This document shows, one piece after another, positions 15,478 through 24,237 of a stretch of 31,599 nucleotides of DNA. The stretch's first letter is position 1; each line of letters opens with the position of its first letter. This DNA comes from JBDSGC01 sp046594105 (GTDB taxonomy: Bacteria; Acidobacteriota; Thermoanaerobaculia; Gp7-AA8): the NCBI GenBank assembly GCA_046594105.1, contig JBKJQB010000132.1:1-31599 (forward strand), in the 5' to 3' direction. The notes beneath the pieces are model-generated. The model was not told the DNA's origin and searched no databases. It saw nothing but the letters and a program-made list of their open reading frames with translations. Position numbers and translations under genes: made by a program.

Positions 15478-18297
15478 ATGCGTCGGCTGCTTGTCTCGTT
15501 CCTCCTGATCAGCATCACCGCGACTGCCGTTGCCCAGGTGCAGCAGGGCAGCCTTTCCGGTCTGGTCCTCGACACGTCAGGCTCGCCTGTCTCCGGCGCT
15601 GCGGTCACCCTGCGCGATCCCGCCGACAACCGCCAGCGCACCACCACGACCGACTCTGAGGGCGCGTTCCGGATGGCCAGTGTCGAGCCCAGTCGTTACG
15701 AGCTTCACGTGGACAAGCAGGGACTGGTCCACCACGACGAGAGTGGACTGCACATCGTGGTCGGTCAGTCGCTGAGAATTGAGATCAGGATGGCTGCCAT
15801 CTCCATGTCGGCGACCACGGAGGTGAGCGCCGAGCGCGCCGGCCTCGATCGCACCGAGAGCTCTGCGTCGACGGTGATCGATACCGAGCGCATCGAGGAA
15901 CTGCCGGTTCGCAGCAGGAACTATCTGGAGTTCGTGCTCCTCGCGCCTGGTGTCCTGTCCACTCCGGGGACCCGCGCGGGGACTTCGCTTTTGAGCGACA
16001 GCGGTTTCAGCTTCGCCGGCCTGCGGCCGCGCAGCAACACCATTACGATCGACGGTCTGGCCAACAACGACGAATTCAGCGGAGCGAGCCGGACGGAGCT
16101 GTCGTTGGAAACGGTTAAGGAGTTCCAAGTGGTGGGGCATTCGTGGGCCGCGGAAAACGGAGGAGGCTCCGGCGGCTCGATCAACGTGGTCACCAGGAGC
16201 GGAACCAACGTCTTGCATGGAGACGCCTTCCTGATCGCTCAGTCCGGCCGGCTGAATGCGCGTCCCTTTCTCGAGGCTGGCGACGGCAAGCCGTCGTTGA
16301 GCAGGCAACGTGCAGGCCTGGCCGCGGGCGGTCCGCTCATCAACGATCGAGTCTTTTATTACGCGGCGGCCGAGCTTGAACGCACGCGTGGCCAGGCAGC
16401 TTCGGACGTCGATGGCGCGGTGGTCGATCGGATCAACTCGTCTCTTTCCGGCGGCGAGTTCGGCGGGATCTCCACCGGGCAACTGACGAGGGTCCGTTTT
16501 CCGACCTCGCTCGACGAGACCGAAGCCTCGGCGAAAGTGACCGGTCAGGTCACGGAGCGCCATTCGTTGATGGGGCGGATCGCCACCACGGCGAGCCGCG
16601 AGCGGAATGACGCGTTTCATGGGAGCGGTCTCTCCGATTTCAGCAGCCGAGGTACGAGAGGCACTCACGACGTCGCGGGGACAGGGTCGTGGATGGCCAT
16701 CCTGGGAGAGAGGATGACCAACGATCTGCGCGGCCAGATCGCACGTCGAACGGTCGAGCTCAGCGCCGTCGATGACCGCGGCCCGGGCGTGTTGATCCCC
16801 GGTGTCGTCGAATTCGGCAGGCCTTACGCAGGCGACAGCAATCATCGCCAGACGTACCTGGAAGCCGGCGATACGGTGGGTTACGCGGTTGGCCCGCACT
16901 TTTTCCGTGCCGGGGCGGATGCGATGCGCATCGCCGTGACCGGCAGCAATGGCGACGGGAGGGGAGGGCTGTACCGATTCCCCTCGGTCGAAGCATTCGT
17001 CCGCGGCGAGCCCGACTCCTACCGGCAGACCTTCGGCGATCCGTCCGTTTCTCTTCACGCCACCCGGACCAATCTCTTCGTTCAGGATGAATGGACCCGC
17101 ACCGCGCTTGCAGTGACGGCCGGCGTCCGCTTCGACGGCGAGATGCTGCCGGCGTGGCTTGGGATCTCCAGCCGGCAAGTCAGCCCGAGAATCGGATTCG
17201 CCTGGTCCCCCGATCCGAACTGGGTCGTTCGCGGTGGAGTGGGACGGTTTGCCGATCGCATTCCGCTCGCCGCGCTGGAGCGGGCCGTCGCTCTGGATGG
17301 GACGCAGGGATTCGAGCAGGTTCTCGACGCCGCGGCAGCCCGCAGATTGTTCTCGGAGCGGCGGGGCGGTGTGTTGACTGCGCCACTTCCCGGTCTCGCG
17401 CCATCGATCGCAACGGTGCGCCGCGGCTCCTGGCGATCGTCGAGCGAACAAGCCAGCCTGGGCACGGAGGTCGCGCTCTCGCCGTTTCTCAGCCTTTCGG
17501 CAAACGCATTGCTCGCCCGCGGGAATCGACTCCTGCGGACCGTCAACGTGAACCTTCTGCCTCCAGTTGGAGCGGGATCACCTGCTGTGCCAGGGGCGAG
17601 GCTCTTCGGGCTGGAGCGGATTGACCCCTCGAAACAAGACATCTTCGAAACGCAGCCGACCGCATCGTCGCAGTATCGCGGCCTGACTCTGGCGCTGAAG
17701 CGGCGGCTTTTTCATGAGGTCGAATGGTCGGCGGCGTATACCTGGTCGAAGACGACGGACGACGCGTCCGACTTTGATGAGCAGCCGCAGAATCCGTACA
17801 CGCTGCGTGAGGAGCGGGGTCCGTCGCGATACGACCAGCGACATCGGCTGGTAGCCAGCGCCTTGTTCGAGCTGGGCGACAAGGACGATCTGCCGGCCGG
17901 AACGGCACCCTCCCTCTTCAGCAGGATTCTGGGGAACGTGGAAGTGGCGCCGATTCTGACGGTCGAATCGGGACGTCCCTTCAACGCAACGATCGGAGCG
18001 GATACGCTGGGAACTGGATCGCTTCCGGCGACCGCTCGCCCGGAGGGACTGGGCCGCAACAGCGAACGTCTTCCGCTCTCGGCGACCATCAATCTTCGCC
18101 TGCTGAAGTATCTGGTGGTCAAGCCAGGCGCGCGCATCGACGTGGTGGTCGAGGCGTTCAATCTTCTCAATCGGAGGAATGTGGTCGAACGGAACGCAAT
18201 CTTCGGCCCCCAGGCGACACCGGCGCCCAACTTTGGCCGGGCGCTGGAATCCGAGTCGGCGCGGCAGATCGAGTTCTCGCTGGACTACGAGTTCTGA
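15478..18297 (+). CDS. Oar-like TonB-dependent outer membrane receptor
   Basis: A 939-residue outer membrane protein. The signal peptide is MRRLLVSFLLISITATAVAQ. A carboxypeptidase-regulatory-like Ig-fold domain follows (about 23-105: GSLSGLVLDTSGSPVSGAAV ... GAFRMASVEPSRYEL), then a plug domain (about 115-240: IEELPVRSRNYLEF, TITIDGLANNDEFSG, SGGSINVVTRSGTN), then a long beta-barrel ending EFSLDYEF with C-terminal Phe, as expected for BAM recognition. This architecture matches the Oar/SusC-like receptors that are abundant in Acidobacteriota. No TonB box was confidently assigned. The substrate is unknown; no dedicated SusD partner or lipoprotein is adjacent. The ATG at 15478 is chosen because it begins the signal peptide. 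Confidence 0.92.
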   Translation: MRRLLVSFLLISITATAVAQVQQGSLSGLVLDTSGSPVSGAAVTLRDPADNRQRTTTTDSEGAFRMASVEPSRYELHVDKQGLVHHDESGLHIVVGQSLRIEIRMAAISMSATTEVSAERAGLDRTESSASTVIDTERIEELPVRSRNYLEFVLLAPGVLSTPGTRAGTSLLSDSGFSFAGLRPRSNTITIDGLANNDEFSGASRTELSLETVKEFQVVGHSWAAENGGGSGGSINVVTRSGTNVLHGDAFLIAQSGRLNARPFLEAGDGKPSLSRQRAGLAAGGPLINDRVFYYAAAELERTRGQAASDVDGAVVDRINSSLSGGEFGGISTGQLTRVRFPTSLDETEASAKVTGQVTERHSLMGRIATTASRERNDAFHGSGLSDFSSRGTRGTHDVAGTGSWMAILGERMTNDLRGQIARRTVELSAVDDRGPGVLIPGVVEFGRPYAGDSNHRQTYLEAGDTVGYAVGPHFFRAGADAMRIAVTGSNGDGRGGLYRFPSVEAFVRGEPDSYRQTFGDPSVSLHATRTNLFVQDEWTRTALAVTAGVRFDGEMLPAWLGISSRQVSPRIGFAWSPDPNWVVRGGVGRFADRIPLAALERAVALDGTQGFEQVLDAAAARRLFSERRGGVLTAPLPGLAPSIATVRRGSWRSSSEQASLGTEVALSPFLSLSANALLARGNRLLRTVNVNLLPPVGAGSPAVPGARLFGLERIDPSKQDIFETQPTASSQYRGLTLALKRRLFHEVEWSAAYTWSKTTDDASDFDEQPQNPYTLREERGPSRYDQRHRLVASALFELGDKDDLPAGTAPSLFSRILGNVEVAPILTVESGRPFNATIGADTLGTGSLPATARPEGLGRNSERLPLSATINLRLLKYLVVKPGARIDVVVEAFNLLNRRNVVERNAIFGPQATPAPNFGRALESESARQIEFSLDYEF

Positions 18298-18306
18298 AGC
18301 TCGGGG

Positions 18307-18312
18307 TAGACT
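18307..18312 (+). promoter_or_regulatory. -10-like hexamer TAGACT before the MOSC gene
   Basis: TAGACT ends 10 nt before ATG 18323, implying a leader of about 4 nt. It lies just after the stop of the receptor gene, so the MOSC gene can be transcribed separately. Confidence 0.4.
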
Positions 18313-18322
18313 CGCCGCCGCC

Positions 18323-19039
18323 ATGAAAGCGATCGGCCGTATTCTGGAAATCACCCGCTACCCCGTGAAGTCGATGGCCGGGGAGGCCATGGCTTCGGGC
18401 ACACTTGGATGGCATGGGCTGGAAGGCGATCGCCGGCTGGCGTTTGCCCGTTCAGGCGTGTCGACTGGCTTTCCGTGGCTGAACGCAAGCAAGCTGCCGT
18501 CGCTCATCACCTATGTCCCTCTGCGCGAGGAGCCCTCCTCCACCCTGCCCTCACGCGTGCGCAACCCTGCCGGTCAGGAGCTCGGACTGCAAAGCGACGA
18601 ACTTCGAATCGAGTTGGAGCAAGCCCACGGCGCCCCCCTTCATCTGATGGAAATCTCGAACGGGATCTTTGACGACGCTCCCATCTCGCTGATCGCCGCC
18701 TCAACGATCGACGCGATCTCCAGGGAAGCGGGCGTTCCGCTGGATTCCCGGCGCTTCCGGCCGAACCTTCTCATGGAGACCGTCGAGGGACGGCCGTTCG
18801 AAGAGGACCAATGGGTGGGGCGGATGATCCACATCGGAGAAGGGGAGGAGGCGCCGGTGCTGGCGATCTGCGTGCGCGATGTCCGCTGCGTAATGATCAA
18901 CCTCGATCCAGCGACCGCCGCGGCCGATCCCCGAATGCTGAAGGCGGCGGTGCGCCTCAACGAGAACTGCGCCGGTGTTTACGCAACGGTGGTCAGATGC
19001 GGGCAGGTTTCCCGGGGCGACGTCCTGTATCTGGCGTAG
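18323..19039 (+). CDS. MOSC-domain protein (YcbX/mARC type)
   Basis: A 238-residue protein with an N-terminal MOSC_N beta-barrel segment (ITRYPVKSMAGEAM, GLEGDRRLAF, residues about 8-45) and a C-terminal MOSC domain (about 110-238). The expected molybdenum-ligand cysteine lies in VRCVMINLDP, followed by NENCAGVYATV and GDVLYL. YcbX/mARC proteins bind molybdenum cofactor and reduce N-hydroxylated compounds. It is shorter than E. coli YcbX and lacks the C-terminal 2Fe-2S domain, so an external electron donor would be needed. The start ATG 18323 follows a TAGACT hexamer; no Shine-Dalgarno is seen. Confidence 0.85.
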   Translation: MKAIGRILEITRYPVKSMAGEAMASGTLGWHGLEGDRRLAFARSGVSTGFPWLNASKLPSLITYVPLREEPSSTLPSRVRNPAGQELGLQSDELRIELEQAHGAPLHLMEISNGIFDDAPISLIAASTIDAISREAGVPLDSRRFRPNLLMETVEGRPFEEDQWVGRMIHIGEGEEAPVLAICVRDVRCVMINLDPATAAADPRMLKAAVRLNENCAGVYATVVRCGQVSRGDVLYLA

Positions 19040-19073
19040 TCCGCCGGAAAGCAAACCGGGGGGGACGTGAACG

Positions 19074-19922
19074 TTACCGCGCCGCTGACGTGCGCAGAGC
19101 GATCGGTTCGGCCACCATCAGTTCCGACTCGGTCCACAGCCTGCGTGCGAGCTCATCGTCGCCGGCCTGGCGGCTCTTCGTTCCCGGTTTGCGCTTGACG
19201 TAGAAGAGTCCCGGCTGCCATTCGTTGGCCGGTCGCGAGGTGGCCAGCCACACCAGCGTGTCCGCTCCCTTTTCCGGAGAGAGCATGAAGATCGGTGCCA
19301 GCGCTTTTCCGTAAATCAGCTTGGCCATGGAGTTCCCTTCACGGGCGAAGCCGGTGGCCACCACTCCGGGATGGAACGATGCGGCGTGGACTCCGCGAAA
19401 GCGCCGGTCGATTTCCGCCGCGTGAAGGATGTTCATCAGTTTGGCGGTGCCGTAGGCGCGCCATCCGTTGTACTTCCGTTCATTTTCAAGATCGGAGAAA
19501 TCGAGACGCCCCATGTTGTGCGCGCGGCTGGAGGTGTTGATGACCGTAGCGCCCGAGCGTTCCAGGCGTTCGCGGAGGAGAAGGGTCAGCAGGAACGGCG
19601 CGAGGTGATTGACCTGCAGGGTCTTCTCGTGGCCATCCTCCGTGATCTGACGCTCCGCCATGATGCCCCCTGCGTTGTTGGCCAGCACGTCGATGCGCGG
19701 ATACTTCGCCAGAAGCTGCGCGGCCAGCGCACGCACATCCGCAAACTTCGAGAAGTCCGTCAGAAACGCTTCGGCACCGATCTCTTTTGCCAGTTGTTCG
19801 GTGTGCGCGGACCTGCCCGTGATCGCCACCACCGCCCCCTGTTCGCGGAGCGCGCGGGCCGCCGCCGCACCGATCCCCGAACTCCCACCGGTGATGATCA
19901 CAACCCTTCCGTTCATGTTCAT
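19074..19922 (-). CDS. Short-chain dehydrogenase/reductase
   Basis: A 282-residue classical SDR. The NAD(P)-binding motif is TGGSSGIG (11-18), followed by NNAG, the catalytic serine region VINTSSRAH (Ser131/Ser132) and YGTAK (Tyr157, Lys161). The sequence most resembles retinol-dehydrogenase/WW-domain oxidoreductase-like SDRs, including the HPGVVATGF segment. The substrate is unknown. The start at ATG 19922 has AAGGA about 10 nt upstream; ATG 19949 and longer starts up to 20057 are less likely. The gene is divergent from the GT2 synthase and probably transcribed alone. Confidence 0.9.
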   Translation of the reverse strand: MNMNGRVVIITGGSSGIGAAAARALREQGAVVAITGRSAHTEQLAKEIGAEAFLTDFSKFADVRALAAQLLAKYPRIDVLANNAGGIMAERQITEDGHEKTLQVNHLAPFLLTLLLRERLERSGATVINTSSRAHNMGRLDFSDLENERKYNGWRAYGTAKLMNILHAAEIDRRFRGVHAASFHPGVVATGFAREGNSMAKLIYGKALAPIFMLSPEKGADTLVWLATSRPANEWQPGLFYVKRKPGTKSRQAGDDELARRLWTESELMVAEPIALRTSAAR

Positions 19923-20173
19923 GGACTGATTTTCCTTTGGCTGACCCATCCGCCGATGCCGGTGATGGCGAGTGCCTATGTTGCTGGGTAGCGGCGGCAC
20001 GGATCGCTTTGCGCGCGGGGCTTCTGGAGCCAGCCGTCCGCGTCGCGGGCGGTCCAACCACGGAACCGTGAGTTCTATGCCGGAATCGCGGTCCTCCGAA
20101 ACAGATCGGACCGTTCGGGCATCGAACCAGGGGCCCGCGCGTTGTGCCCGTGAAGACTCGATTCTTCGATCGC

Positions 20174-20179
20174 TACAAT
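20174..20179 (+). promoter_or_regulatory. -10-like hexamer TACAAT for the GT2 gene
   Basis: TACAAT, with a likely start near 20186 and a 17-nt leader before ATG 20203. No good -35 was found. Confidence 0.35.
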
Positions 20180-20202
20180 ACCGAGGCCCGCGTCACCGTC
20201 TC

Positions 20203-21636
20203 ATGACTCTCACGAATCTCGCAATCCTTGCCGTCTATTGCTTCGCTCTGGCACTGCTGGCGATGTATGGGACGCATCGCAGGACCCTGGTGCGGCTCGG
20301 CCGTCGTCATCGGGCCGAAGAGCGGCAGCCGAAAGGGCAGCCGTTCCCTTGGCCGAGCCTGACCGTGCAACTGCCGCTGTTCAACGAGCCGAATGTGGCG
20401 GCCCGACTGCTCGACGCGGTGTCGGAGTTGACCTATCCAGGCGTTCTCGACATCCAGGTCCTCGACGACTCGACGGACGAAACCAGCGGGCTCATCGCAG
20501 CGAAGATCGAGGTGCTCCGGGCGCGAGGGGTGCGGATCGAGCATCTGCGCCGATTGCATCGCGAAGGCTACAAGGCAGGCGCGCTGGCCGCAGGGCTGGC
20601 CGCGAGCGACAGCGAGCTCTTTGCCGTCTTCGATGCGGACTTCGTCCCCCCGCCGCACCTCCTGCTCGCCGCCGTCCCTCGTTTTGCCGACTCGGGAGTG
20701 GGGATGGTGCAGGCGCGCTGGGACCATTTGAATCGCGATGAGTCGAGATTGACCAGCGTCCAGGCGGCGTACCTCGATGGGCATTTCGCCGTGGAGTCCG
20801 CGGCCCGATTCCTCTCCGGCCGTTTCTTCAACTTCAACGGGACGGCCGGGATCTGGCGGCGTGAAGCGATCGAGGAAGCGGGAGGATGGTCGGCCTCCAC
20901 GCTCACCGAAGATCTCGATCTGTCGTACCGCGCGCAGCTGGCCGGGTGGCGTTTCGTGTTTCTTCACGACCTGCCGGTGCCGGCGGAGCTGCCGGGAACG
21001 CTGCAGGGATTTCAGGACCAGCAATTCCGCTGGACCAAGGGATCGATCCAGACCGCTCGCAAAGTGTTGCCGTCGCTGCTCCGCGGGAACCTGCCGATGG
21101 CCGTCAAGACCGAGGCGTTCTTTCATCTGACCAGCAACGTGGCCTATCCGCTGACGCTTCTGGTGGCCGTGCTGATGGTTCCGGCGATCACCATCCGACA
21201 GCAGCTTGGGCTGACTTGGACGCTGCTGTTCGATATGGTGCTGTTCGCCGCGTCCACCGGCTCGGTGCTGCAGTTTTTCATGGAGGGCCAGAGGCTGGTT
21301 GGACGCCGCCGTCCTTCACCGGCCATGCTCCTCTCACTGTTGTCGGTTGGCGTGGGGATGGCCGTGCGAAATGCCGCCGCGGTTTTCGAAGGGCTGCTGA
21401 CGGAGGCTGGACATTTCCAGCGGACGCCGAAATCAGGTGGCTCAACGGCGCGACGGGAAAGACGTCCACGGTTCCCTGCAGGTGAACTGGTTCTGGCGGT
21501 CTTTTTTTTCGCCGCAGTGGTTTGCTTCGTGGCTGCGCGCCAGTGGCTGTCCATCCCGTTCCTCCTGCTTTTTCTAGGCGGCTTCGGGTACGTGAGTCTG
21601 CTGGCGCTTCGCGAGCGGTTTCGCTGGGCTCATTGA
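20203..21636 (+). CDS. Processive GT2 glycosyltransferase (cellulose/mannan synthase-like)
   Basis: A 477-residue membrane glycosyltransferase. The N-terminal membrane helix (1-20) is followed by the GT2 domain: DDSTDE, the metal-binding FDADF, LTEDLDLSYR containing the catalytic-base Asp motif, and QQFRWTKG (QxxRW acceptor motif). Two or more helices after residue 305 and two near the C-terminus (about 430-475) form the membrane channel. This pattern fits synthases making beta-linked polysaccharide from nucleotide sugars. The closest type by eye is the CslA/CslC-like group, so mannan or glucan are candidate products. No BcsB or c-di-GMP PilZ domain is fused or adjacent. Upstream in-frame starts back to 19972 lack support. 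Confidence 0.88.
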   Translation: MTLTNLAILAVYCFALALLAMYGTHRRTLVRLGRRHRAEERQPKGQPFPWPSLTVQLPLFNEPNVAARLLDAVSELTYPGVLDIQVLDDSTDETSGLIAAKIEVLRARGVRIEHLRRLHREGYKAGALAAGLAASDSELFAVFDADFVPPPHLLLAAVPRFADSGVGMVQARWDHLNRDESRLTSVQAAYLDGHFAVESAARFLSGRFFNFNGTAGIWRREAIEEAGGWSASTLTEDLDLSYRAQLAGWRFVFLHDLPVPAELPGTLQGFQDQQFRWTKGSIQTARKVLPSLLRGNLPMAVKTEAFFHLTSNVAYPLTLLVAVLMVPAITIRQQLGLTWTLLFDMVLFAASTGSVLQFFMEGQRLVGRRRPSPAMLLSLLSVGVGMAVRNAAAVFEGLLTEAGHFQRTPKSGGSTARRERRPRFPAGELVLAVFFFAAVVCFVAARQWLSIPFLLLFLGGFGYVSLLALRERFRWAH

Positions 21637-21653
21637 GTTCGGGCGCTTTTTGG

Positions 21654-21680
21654 TGGAGCGCCGGGCATCCGTGCCGGCCA
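21654..21680 (+). repeat. Degenerate left end of family-II repeat
   Basis: TGGAGCGCCGGGCATCCGTG and the following GCCGGCC resemble the left 25 bp of the 90-bp element at 28111-28200 with one-base insertions. It lies downstream of the GT2 gene. Confidence 0.5.
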
Positions 21681-21794
21681 GTGCGTCGGCTTGTTCAGCG
21701 TCGAGGTCCACGGCAGCGCAGGCGGCTCGGTTGTTGCTCTCCACCAGGTCCGAGGCCAACGCAGTTCCACGGGCCCAGACCGTGAGGAGACAAC

Positions 21795-22097
21795 ATGGAC
21801 ACACCAACCACCACCCCTGCCACCACCACTGGACAGACCCAACCTACGGCTGCAAAGTCTTCGATTCTGGGCGATCTCCTCAAGACGCTCGGAGTCGGGC
21901 AGCAGCACGTAGACGTCATTCACGACCAGACTCATGCCGGCGATGTGAACAAACAGCTGGACCAGGCGCACTCGTATGTCACGGATGCCATCGCCCATGC
22001 GCGCGAGTTCGGACAGAAGAATCCGGGCGCCGTTCTCGGCGGACTCTCCGCGCTGGTCATCGCCGCGGGCATGCTGCGCAACAACATCAAGCGCTGA
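21795..22097 (+). CDS. Small membrane-anchored protein, unknown function
   Basis: A 100-residue protein with a Thr/Pro-rich N-terminus (1-20), an amphipathic helical middle (about 22-70: ILGDLLKTLGVGQ, VNKQLDQAHSYVTDAIAHA) and a C-terminal hydrophobic helix NPGAVLGGLSALVIAAGML with a short basic tail RNNIKR. The layout resembles DUF883/ElaB-type stress proteins that sit on the inner membrane, although no sequence family was recognised. GAGGAG lies about 6 nt before the ATG. The hairpin at 22113-22136 follows the stop. Confidence 0.8.
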   Translation: MDTPTTTPATTTGQTQPTAAKSSILGDLLKTLGVGQQHVDVIHDQTHAGDVNKQLDQAHSYVTDAIAHAREFGQKNPGAVLGGLSALVIAAGMLRNNIKR

Positions 22098-22099
22098 TT

Positions 22100-22136
22100 C
22101 CAGAAAACGAAAAAGGACGGCCACTCGGCCGTCCTT
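22100..22136 (-). terminator. Intrinsic terminator of the cold-shock gene
   Basis: AAGGACGGCC (22113-22122), loop ACTC, GGCCGTCCTT (22127-22136). On the minus strand the hairpin runs into CCTTTTTCGTTTT, a good U-tract, 24 bp after the csp stop. It may also serve the plus-strand gene that ends at 22097. Confidence 0.88.
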
Positions 22137-22160
22137 CCGGATGCTGCGGATCGTTGGATT

Positions 22161-22364
22161 TTAGGAAACGGTGACGTTGGCCGCCTGCAGACCCTTCGGG
22201 CCCTGAACCAGGTCGAACTCCACCGTGGCTCCCTCGGCGAGCGAACGAAAGCCCTGCGAGGAAATCGCAGAGAAGTGGACGAAGACATCTTCGCCGCTCT
22301 CCGTGGTGATGAAGCCGAAGCCCTTCGCGTCGTTGAACCATTTGACTGTGCCGGTGCTACGCAT
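22161..22364 (-). CDS. csp: Cold-shock domain protein
   Basis: A 67-residue single cold-shock domain. The N-terminus is MRSTGTVKWFNDAKGFGFI with RNP1 (KGFGFI), then RNP2 (VFVHFSAI) and the closing strand GPKGLQAANVTV. These small OB-fold proteins bind single-stranded RNA and DNA and act as RNA chaperones. AAGGAGA about 9 nt upstream of ATG 22364 fixes the start; the upstream codons to 22430 have no family similarity. It is transcribed alone, with an efficient terminator at 22136-22100. Confidence 0.96.
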   Translation of the reverse strand: MRSTGTVKWFNDAKGFGFITTESGEDVFVHFSAISSQGFRSLAEGATVEFDLVQGPKGLQAANVTVS

Positions 22365-22536
22365 GCTTGTGAATCTCCTTTTTGCTGTTGGCGCTGCTGC
22401 GGAAGACGGAAAGGCCGCCGCAGTAATCAATCTCGATTTTGCTCAGCGCCGGTAGACATGATGAAACGAGGCGTTATCAGGGAGAATTTCCATTTGCAGG
22501 CATTTTCGGCGGGCTCGTCCTTATCGCCGTGGTCAT

Positions 22537-23172
22537 TCAGGCCTTTCTGGACCTTGAGGCGGCCCACGAGCAGACCGGGCACCCCTGCGAATCGTGACGG
22601 AGGGCAGGACAGTGCTCCCGACCGAAGTAGATCATCTGCAGATGGCGTCGTGACCACTGGTGCGGCGGGAACAGCTTCTTGAGGTCGCGCTCCGTCTGGT
22701 CGACCCGGGTGCTTCTGGTCAGTCCCCATCGGTTGGCGAGCCTGTGAATGTGCGTGTCCACTGCGAAGGCCGGGACGCCGAAGGCCTGCGACATCACCAC
22801 GCTCGCCGTTTTGTGACCCACCCCCGGAAGCTCCTCGAGCAGGTCGAGGTCCGCGGGCACGATGCCGCCGTGGTTTTCGGCAATGGCGGAAGCCAGTCTG
22901 CGGAGGTTCTTGGCCTTGGTCGGGGCCAGGCCACAGCTACGGATGCAGGCGAGGATTTCGGCGTCGCTGAGCCTGGCCATGGCGGCGGGCGTGGAGGCGC
23001 GCGCGAACAGCCCCGGTGTCACCCGATTGACCTGCGCGTCGGTGGTCTGCGCGGAAAGCATCACCGCGGTGAGCAACGTGAACGCATCCTTGTGCTGCAG
23101 GGGGATGGCAGGATGGGGATACAGCTCATCGAGGATTTTCCCGATCCGCACCGCTTTCTCCGAGCGCTTCAT
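22537..23172 (-). CDS. nth: Endonuclease III (DNA glycosylase/AP lyase), variant metal loop
   Basis: A 211-residue base-excision repair enzyme that removes oxidised pyrimidines. LLTAVMLSAQTTDAQVN is the family N-terminal block; the helix-hairpin-helix LPGVGHKTASVV carries catalytic Lys121, and VDTHIHRLANR carries Asp139. The C-terminal loop normally has Cys-x6-Cys-x2-Cys-x5-Cys for a 4Fe-4S cluster. Here it reads HCPALRHDSQGCPVCSW: Cys188-x4-His193-x4-Cys198-x2-Cys201 with no fourth Cys. The start ATG 23172 lies 7 nt after a TATTCT hexamer without Shine-Dalgarno, suggesting a leaderless message. Confidence 0.93.
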   Translation of the reverse strand: MKRSEKAVRIGKILDELYPHPAIPLQHKDAFTLLTAVMLSAQTTDAQVNRVTPGLFARASTPAAMARLSDAEILACIRSCGLAPTKAKNLRRLASAIAENHGGIVPADLDLLEELPGVGHKTASVVMSQAFGVPAFAVDTHIHRLANRWGLTRSTRVDQTERDLKKLFPPHQWSRRHLQMIYFGREHCPALRHDSQGCPVCSWAASRSRKA

Positions 23173-23471
23173 CGTCGACAGAATATCGTTTGAGACGATC
23201 GAGAGCCCTTCTTCCCCGCGTGTCCTGGCAACCGAGCAAAGCGCCGTCATCCTGAACGGCGCGGGTGGTCGGGCGGGAAGTGAAGGATCTGCAATCACGG
23301 GGATGAAGCCGACTTGCGCCAGCGACGTTGCAGATCCTTCGCCGTCTTCGCGGCTTCAGGATGACGAGATTGTGCATCACGCCATCACGGGCGTCGCACC
23401 GTTCACGAGCTCCGGATGACGAGATGTTGCCATGCGCTTCTTCCCCGTCCCATTTCGGAATGACGATCCAT
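23173..23471. repeat. Intergenic region with nested inverted repeats (family IV)
   Basis: About 300 bp without a gene. GAAGGATCTGCAA (23282-23294) pairs with TTGCAGATCCTTC (23328-23340), and outside it GTCATCCTGAA (23246-23256) pairs with TTCAGGATGAC (23355-23365), giving a cruciform or long RNA hairpin. Short GGATGACGA/GGAATGACGA echoes occur at 23360, 23413 and 23457. This resembles intergenic BIME-like elements. The nth -10 candidate (agaata on the plus strand at 23180-23185) is at the left end. Confidence 0.7.
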
Positions 23472-23545
23472 GCCGGCACGGCAGAACGTCTTGGAGCGTG
23501 ATCTTGGCGGAGCCTTGGGCAAACAGCGCCGCCGGCCGTGCCGGC
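23472..23545 (-). repeat. Family-I stop-codon repeat, copy D (full length, 74 bp)
   Basis: Perfect 11-bp terminal inverted repeats at 23472-23482 and 23535-23545. The last base is shared with the TAG stop (23547-23545) of the pirin gene, in the same orientation relative to that gene as the other copies. Internally it is nearly identical to copy C. Confidence 0.95.
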
Positions 23546-24237
23546 TAGTTGAGATCGAACAACAGGAGCTCGCCTTCACCCTCGATTCGCAGCGAGGTCT
23601 CCTTCTCGATCGAAGCACCATCGCCGGCGTCCAGCGATTGCCCGTTGATGCTGACCGATCCGCGGGTCACTTGAATCCAGCCGTAGCGACCGGCTCGCAG
23701 CGCGAAGTCGATGGGCGCGCCATCGTGCAGGGTGGCTTTGTAGAGGTCGACGTCCTGATGAATGGTCAGCGCTCCGTCACGTCCGTCACCCGCGGCCACC
23801 AGTCGAAGACGTCCGTCGCTTTCCTGCGGCGGGAACGTCTTCTGTTCGTAGGCCGGAGTGATTCCCCGCCGATCGGGCTCGATCCACACCTGCAGGAAAT
23901 GCACGATCTCGGAGTCGGATGCATTCTTCTCGCTGTGCATCACTCCGGTTCCGGCGCTCATCCGCTGCACGTCACCGGGACGGATGACCGAGCCCGTGCC
24001 CATGCTGTCGCCGTGTCCGAGCGCACCCTCCAGGACATACGACAGAATCTCCATGTCGCGATGACCGTGGGTCCCGAATCCGCGGCCGCCCTGCACGCGG
24101 TCTTCATTGATCACCCGCAGCGACCGGTATCCCATGAACTTCGGATGGTGATACTCGGCGAAGGAGAAGGTGTGGAAGGTGTTGAGCCACCCGTGATCGA
24201 AATGACCTCGATCCCCCGATTTTCTGACCTGGATCAT
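23545..24237 (-). CDS. Pirin family protein (YhhW type)
   Basis: A 230-residue bicupin. The N-terminal cupin holds the metal ligands expected of pirins at His57, His59, His101 and Glu103 (FGTHGHRDMEIL and GVMHSEKN), matching the numbering in E. coli YhhW and human pirin. The C-terminal cupin (about 130-230) is degenerate, as usual. YhhW-type proteins show quercetin 2,3-dioxygenase activity in vitro; their cellular role is unclear. GGGAGG 6 nt upstream of ATG 24237 supports the start. It is divergent from the zinc-ribbon/exopolysaccharide operon, and its TAG stop overlaps a family-I repeat. Confidence 0.93.
   Translation of the reverse strand: MIQVRKSGDRGHFDHGWLNTFHTFSFAEYHHPKFMGYRSLRVINEDRVQGGRGFGTHGHRDMEILSYVLEGALGHGDSMGTGSVIRPGDVQRMSAGTGVMHSEKNASDSEIVHFLQVWIEPDRRGITPAYEQKTFPPQESDGRLRLVAAGDGRDGALTIHQDVDLYKATLHDGAPIDFALRAGRYGWIQVTRGSVSINGQSLDAGDGASIEKETSLRIEGEGELLLFDLN

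Noticed and set aside
15577..17451. 624-codon minus-strand open frame inside the TonB receptor
   Set aside because: Shadow frame; its sequence is low in hydrophobic structure, and the plus strand encodes plug and barrel motifs.
22459..22682. Possible small plus-strand gene between csp and nth
   Set aside because: No protein-like features, and most of it lies antisense to nth.
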